7,838 nucleotides of DNA from NCBI GenBank assembly GCA_016875695.1, contig VGPB01000087.1, forward strand, positions 1 through 7,838, in the 5' to 3' direction. The position numbers were made by a program, and so were the translations under genes. Position 1 is the first letter of the stretch. Each line of letters opens with the position of its first letter. The notes under the pieces were generated by a model that was not told the origin of the DNA, did no database searches, and saw only the letters and a program-made list of their open reading frames with translations. Of this stretch, positions 6,735 through 7,838 are shown piece by piece. The DNA comes from Chloroflexota bacterium. GTDB lineage: Bacteria; Chloroflexota; Dehalococcoidia; UBA2979.

Positions 6735-7211
6735 CTACGGCTGCACGTACAGGCGTCCGTCCGTTTCGCTCTGGATCGCGCGCTGTCGCAGGTCCAGGCC
6801 GTCCCCATCGAGTACGCGCCCCTCCAAGTCGTAGGTCGCGCCGGTGCATGCGTCGAAGAAGCGACCGCGGGTCGCGTCGCCCAGGGTGCCCTCCGGCGGC
6901 AGGTCTGGGCGAAACGTCACGCGGCAGCTCTCCCGATCTGGCGGATTATGCGGGTCGAGGTCCGACAACGCGAACACCCGCCCGTCAAGCGCACGTACGA
7001 CGAAGAAATGGGCAGTGCTGCGATAGACGACGCTCCCTGGTGTGTAGTCTTCCGCCGTGCCAAGCGCGATGCGACCGTCCCCTCGTGTCGCCACGAACGT
7101 GACGAGCGCTACGCCCACCGCCCCGAGCACCATCAGTGCGAGGGTGGCGAGGCAGCCCAGCCGCACGCCCGTCGGCCCGGCCGAGCGGTCGCGGTTCGCG
7201 GCCGCGATCAA
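6735..7211 (-). CDS. Membrane-anchored Rieske-fold-like protein with cluster ligands largely lost (paralog A)
   Basis: 158 residues: a short basic N-terminus, one membrane span at about 18-42, then a domain that should face outside. The domain reads like a Rieske ferredoxin: VVRALDGRVFALSDLDPHN at 71-89, SCRVTFRPD at 95-103, RFFDACTGATYDLEGRVL at 117-134 and DGRLYV at 151-156. In canonical Rieske proteins the text is CxHLGC...CPCHGxxYD. Here C96 and C122 align with the two disulfide cysteines, while the cluster Cys positions read Asp (D86, D120), the second His is Thr123, and only H88 may survive. A normal [2Fe-2S] cluster is therefore unlikely. The first possible start in frame is TTG at 7211, just after GGAAGAG but very close to it; a GTG at codon 16 is the alternative, which would leave almost no residues before the span. 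Function unknown; the fold is inferred by eye. It is related to the next gene upstream. Confidence 0.72.
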   Translation of the reverse strand: MIAAANRDRSAGPTGVRLGCLATLALMVLGAVGVALVTFVATRGDGRIALGTAEDYTPGSVVYRSTAHFFVVRALDGRVFALSDLDPHNPPDRESCRVTFRPDLPPEGTLGDATRGRFFDACTGATYDLEGRVLDGDGLDLRQRAIQSETDGRLYVQP

Positions 7212-7254
7212 CTCTTCCGTCGCCGTAGACCGTCAGGCACCGCGAAGCGGCCAC

Positions 7255-7260
7255 ATCATA
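7255..7260 (-). promoter_or_regulatory. Possible -10 element upstream of paralog A
   Basis: The 98-base gap between the two membrane-protein genes contains TATGAT on the minus strand, an almost consensus -10 in GC-rich surroundings. A start near 7248 would leave a leader of roughly 37 bases. No convincing -35 is present: the 17-base spacing gives TGGCGC. The gap otherwise holds only a small stem near 7236-7250. Confidence 0.28.
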
Positions 7261-7309
7261 GTGAAGCGTGATTGCGCGCGCCACAGTCCGAGCGCCGGCT
7301 CCCGCAGGC

Positions 7310-7813
7310 TCACGGGCGGCGGCTGCGGTCGCCCAGCACCTCCACCCACAGGTGCTGGCCGTCGGCGACCGTGCGGTACTCGAGGTGGAAGGTGCGCAGC
7401 GGCTCGGCGGTGGGCGGGATGGCGTCGCCATTCGCGTACCAGGCGCCGCCGCTGCAGGCGTCGACGTAGGCCCCGGGCGCGCCGTCCACGTTGCGCGCGC
7501 GCCCGCGGTCGTCGTCCGGCGTCCAGCGCACCGCGCAGCCGCTGGCCTCCACATAGCCGTCGACGGCGCGCAACCGGCCGTCGGCGAGGCCGACGACGTA
7601 GAACTGCTGCTCCGGGTAGGCGACGACGCGCCCGATGGCGAACTGCGACACGAGGCCCGCGTCGACGAGTGCGAACCGCGGAGGCGTCGAGCGGTAGGTG
7701 CCCCAGACAACCGCGAACACCCCGGCGATCAGCACCACGAGTACGCCGAGCAGCCCGACCGGGCGCCCGCGCAAGTGCGCGCGCAGCGCCCGCACGGGCG
7801 CGACCGCGCTCAC
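7310..7813 (-). CDS. Membrane-anchored Rieske-fold-like protein without cluster ligands (paralog B)
   Basis: 167 residues with an Arg-containing cytoplasmic N-terminus, one membrane span at about 19-40, and an extracytoplasmic domain. It shares the order of landmarks with the following gene: FYVVGLADGRLRAVDG at 71-86, SGCAVRWTPDD at 91-101, AYVDACSGGAWYANG at 115-129, LRTF at 139-142 and ADGQHLWVEV at 150-159. C93 and C120 are 27 apart (26 in the neighbour) and match the structural disulfide pair of Rieske proteins. All four cluster ligand positions are replaced; the second pair reads D118 and S121. It is more diverged than its neighbour, which still has a DPH motif. The start is GTG at 7813 with GAGG upstream; its first bases form a GTGA overlap with a possible upstream stop. 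It could be a protein-interaction or scaffold module, or an assembly partner of a membrane redox complex. No function can be assigned. Confidence 0.68.
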   Translation of the reverse strand: MSAVAPVRALRAHLRGRPVGLLGVLVVLIAGVFAVVWGTYRSTPPRFALVDAGLVSQFAIGRVVAYPEQQFYVVGLADGRLRAVDGYVEASGCAVRWTPDDDRGRARNVDGAPGAYVDACSGGAWYANGDAIPPTAEPLRTFHLEYRTVADGQHLWVEVLGDRSRRP

Positions 7814-7838
7814 GCGCCTGCCTCGGCGGCGGTGGCGA
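7810..7838 (-). CDS. Possible C-terminal codons of an upstream gene
   Basis: From the right edge the minus strand is open in one frame for nine codons, encoding ATAAEAGA before a TGA whose first two bases lie inside the GTG start of paralog B (GTGA, four-base overlap). Such overlaps are typical of translationally coupled operon neighbours and the Ala-rich end is ordinary for a high-GC protein. Only 29 bases are visible, so this may be chance. Confidence 0.3.

Noticed and set aside
7236..7262. Eight-codon ATG ATG leader-like frame with a small stem upstream of paralog A
   Set aside because: Too short to support as a leader peptide; no Shine-Dalgarno and it would start within the -10-like box.
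5184..7271. 695-codon open frame on the plus strand
   Set aside because: It lies antisense to the synthetase and paralog A, is composed mostly of Arg, Val, His, Leu and Asp as expected from reverse-strand reading of high-GC codons, and shows no family motif.

Overview
The window is GC-rich bacterial chromosome, densely coding, with every supported gene on the minus strand; read the layout from right to left. No RNA gene, insertion sequence, CRISPR array or phage gene was seen. The organism cannot be fixed from this sequence. High GC, alternative GTG/TTG starts, an Etf-linked membrane Fe-S oxidoreductase and Rieske-fold proteins of this style would suit a Chloroflexota-type (for example Dehalococcoidia-related) or another high-GC aerobic heterotroph, but this is a low-confidence inference.

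Right part (7838 to about 6735): the last codons of a possible upstream gene overlap the start of a 167-residue, single-span membrane protein. A 158-residue protein of the same architecture follows. Both look like extracytoplasmic Rieske-fold domains that keep the two structural (disulfide-type) cysteines but have lost most or all of the residues that bind the [2Fe-2S] cluster. They appear to be diverged tandem paralogs.

Central part (6689 to 1026): an AMP-forming fatty acyl-CoA synthetase with a full-length Shine-Dalgarno, then a 716-residue membrane Fe-S oxidoreductase (NarI/DUF3483-like membrane domain, two 4Fe-4S motifs, two CCG-type cysteine domains), then etfB and etfA. This is a complete route for fatty acid oxidation electrons. 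The synthetase activates the acid, acyl-CoA dehydrogenases encoded elsewhere reduce EtfAB, and the membrane protein, which resembles ETF:(methyl)menaquinone oxidoreductase (EMO), passes the electrons to the quinone pool. A perfect 12-bp hairpin embedded in a 13-bp direct repeat lies between the synthetase and the oxidoreductase, exactly where the oxidoreductase lacks a visible ribosome binding site.

Left part (1025 to 1): a 212-base gap holding a weak hairpin after etfA and a good sigma70-like promoter (TTGCGT, 17 bases, TACAAT), then coaE (dephospho-CoA kinase). CoaE carries an unusual Ala/Lys/Arg-rich C-terminal tail without acidic residues, which runs off the left edge. CoA synthesis beside acyl-CoA metabolism is thematically consistent, but the promoter suggests coaE is its own transcription unit.
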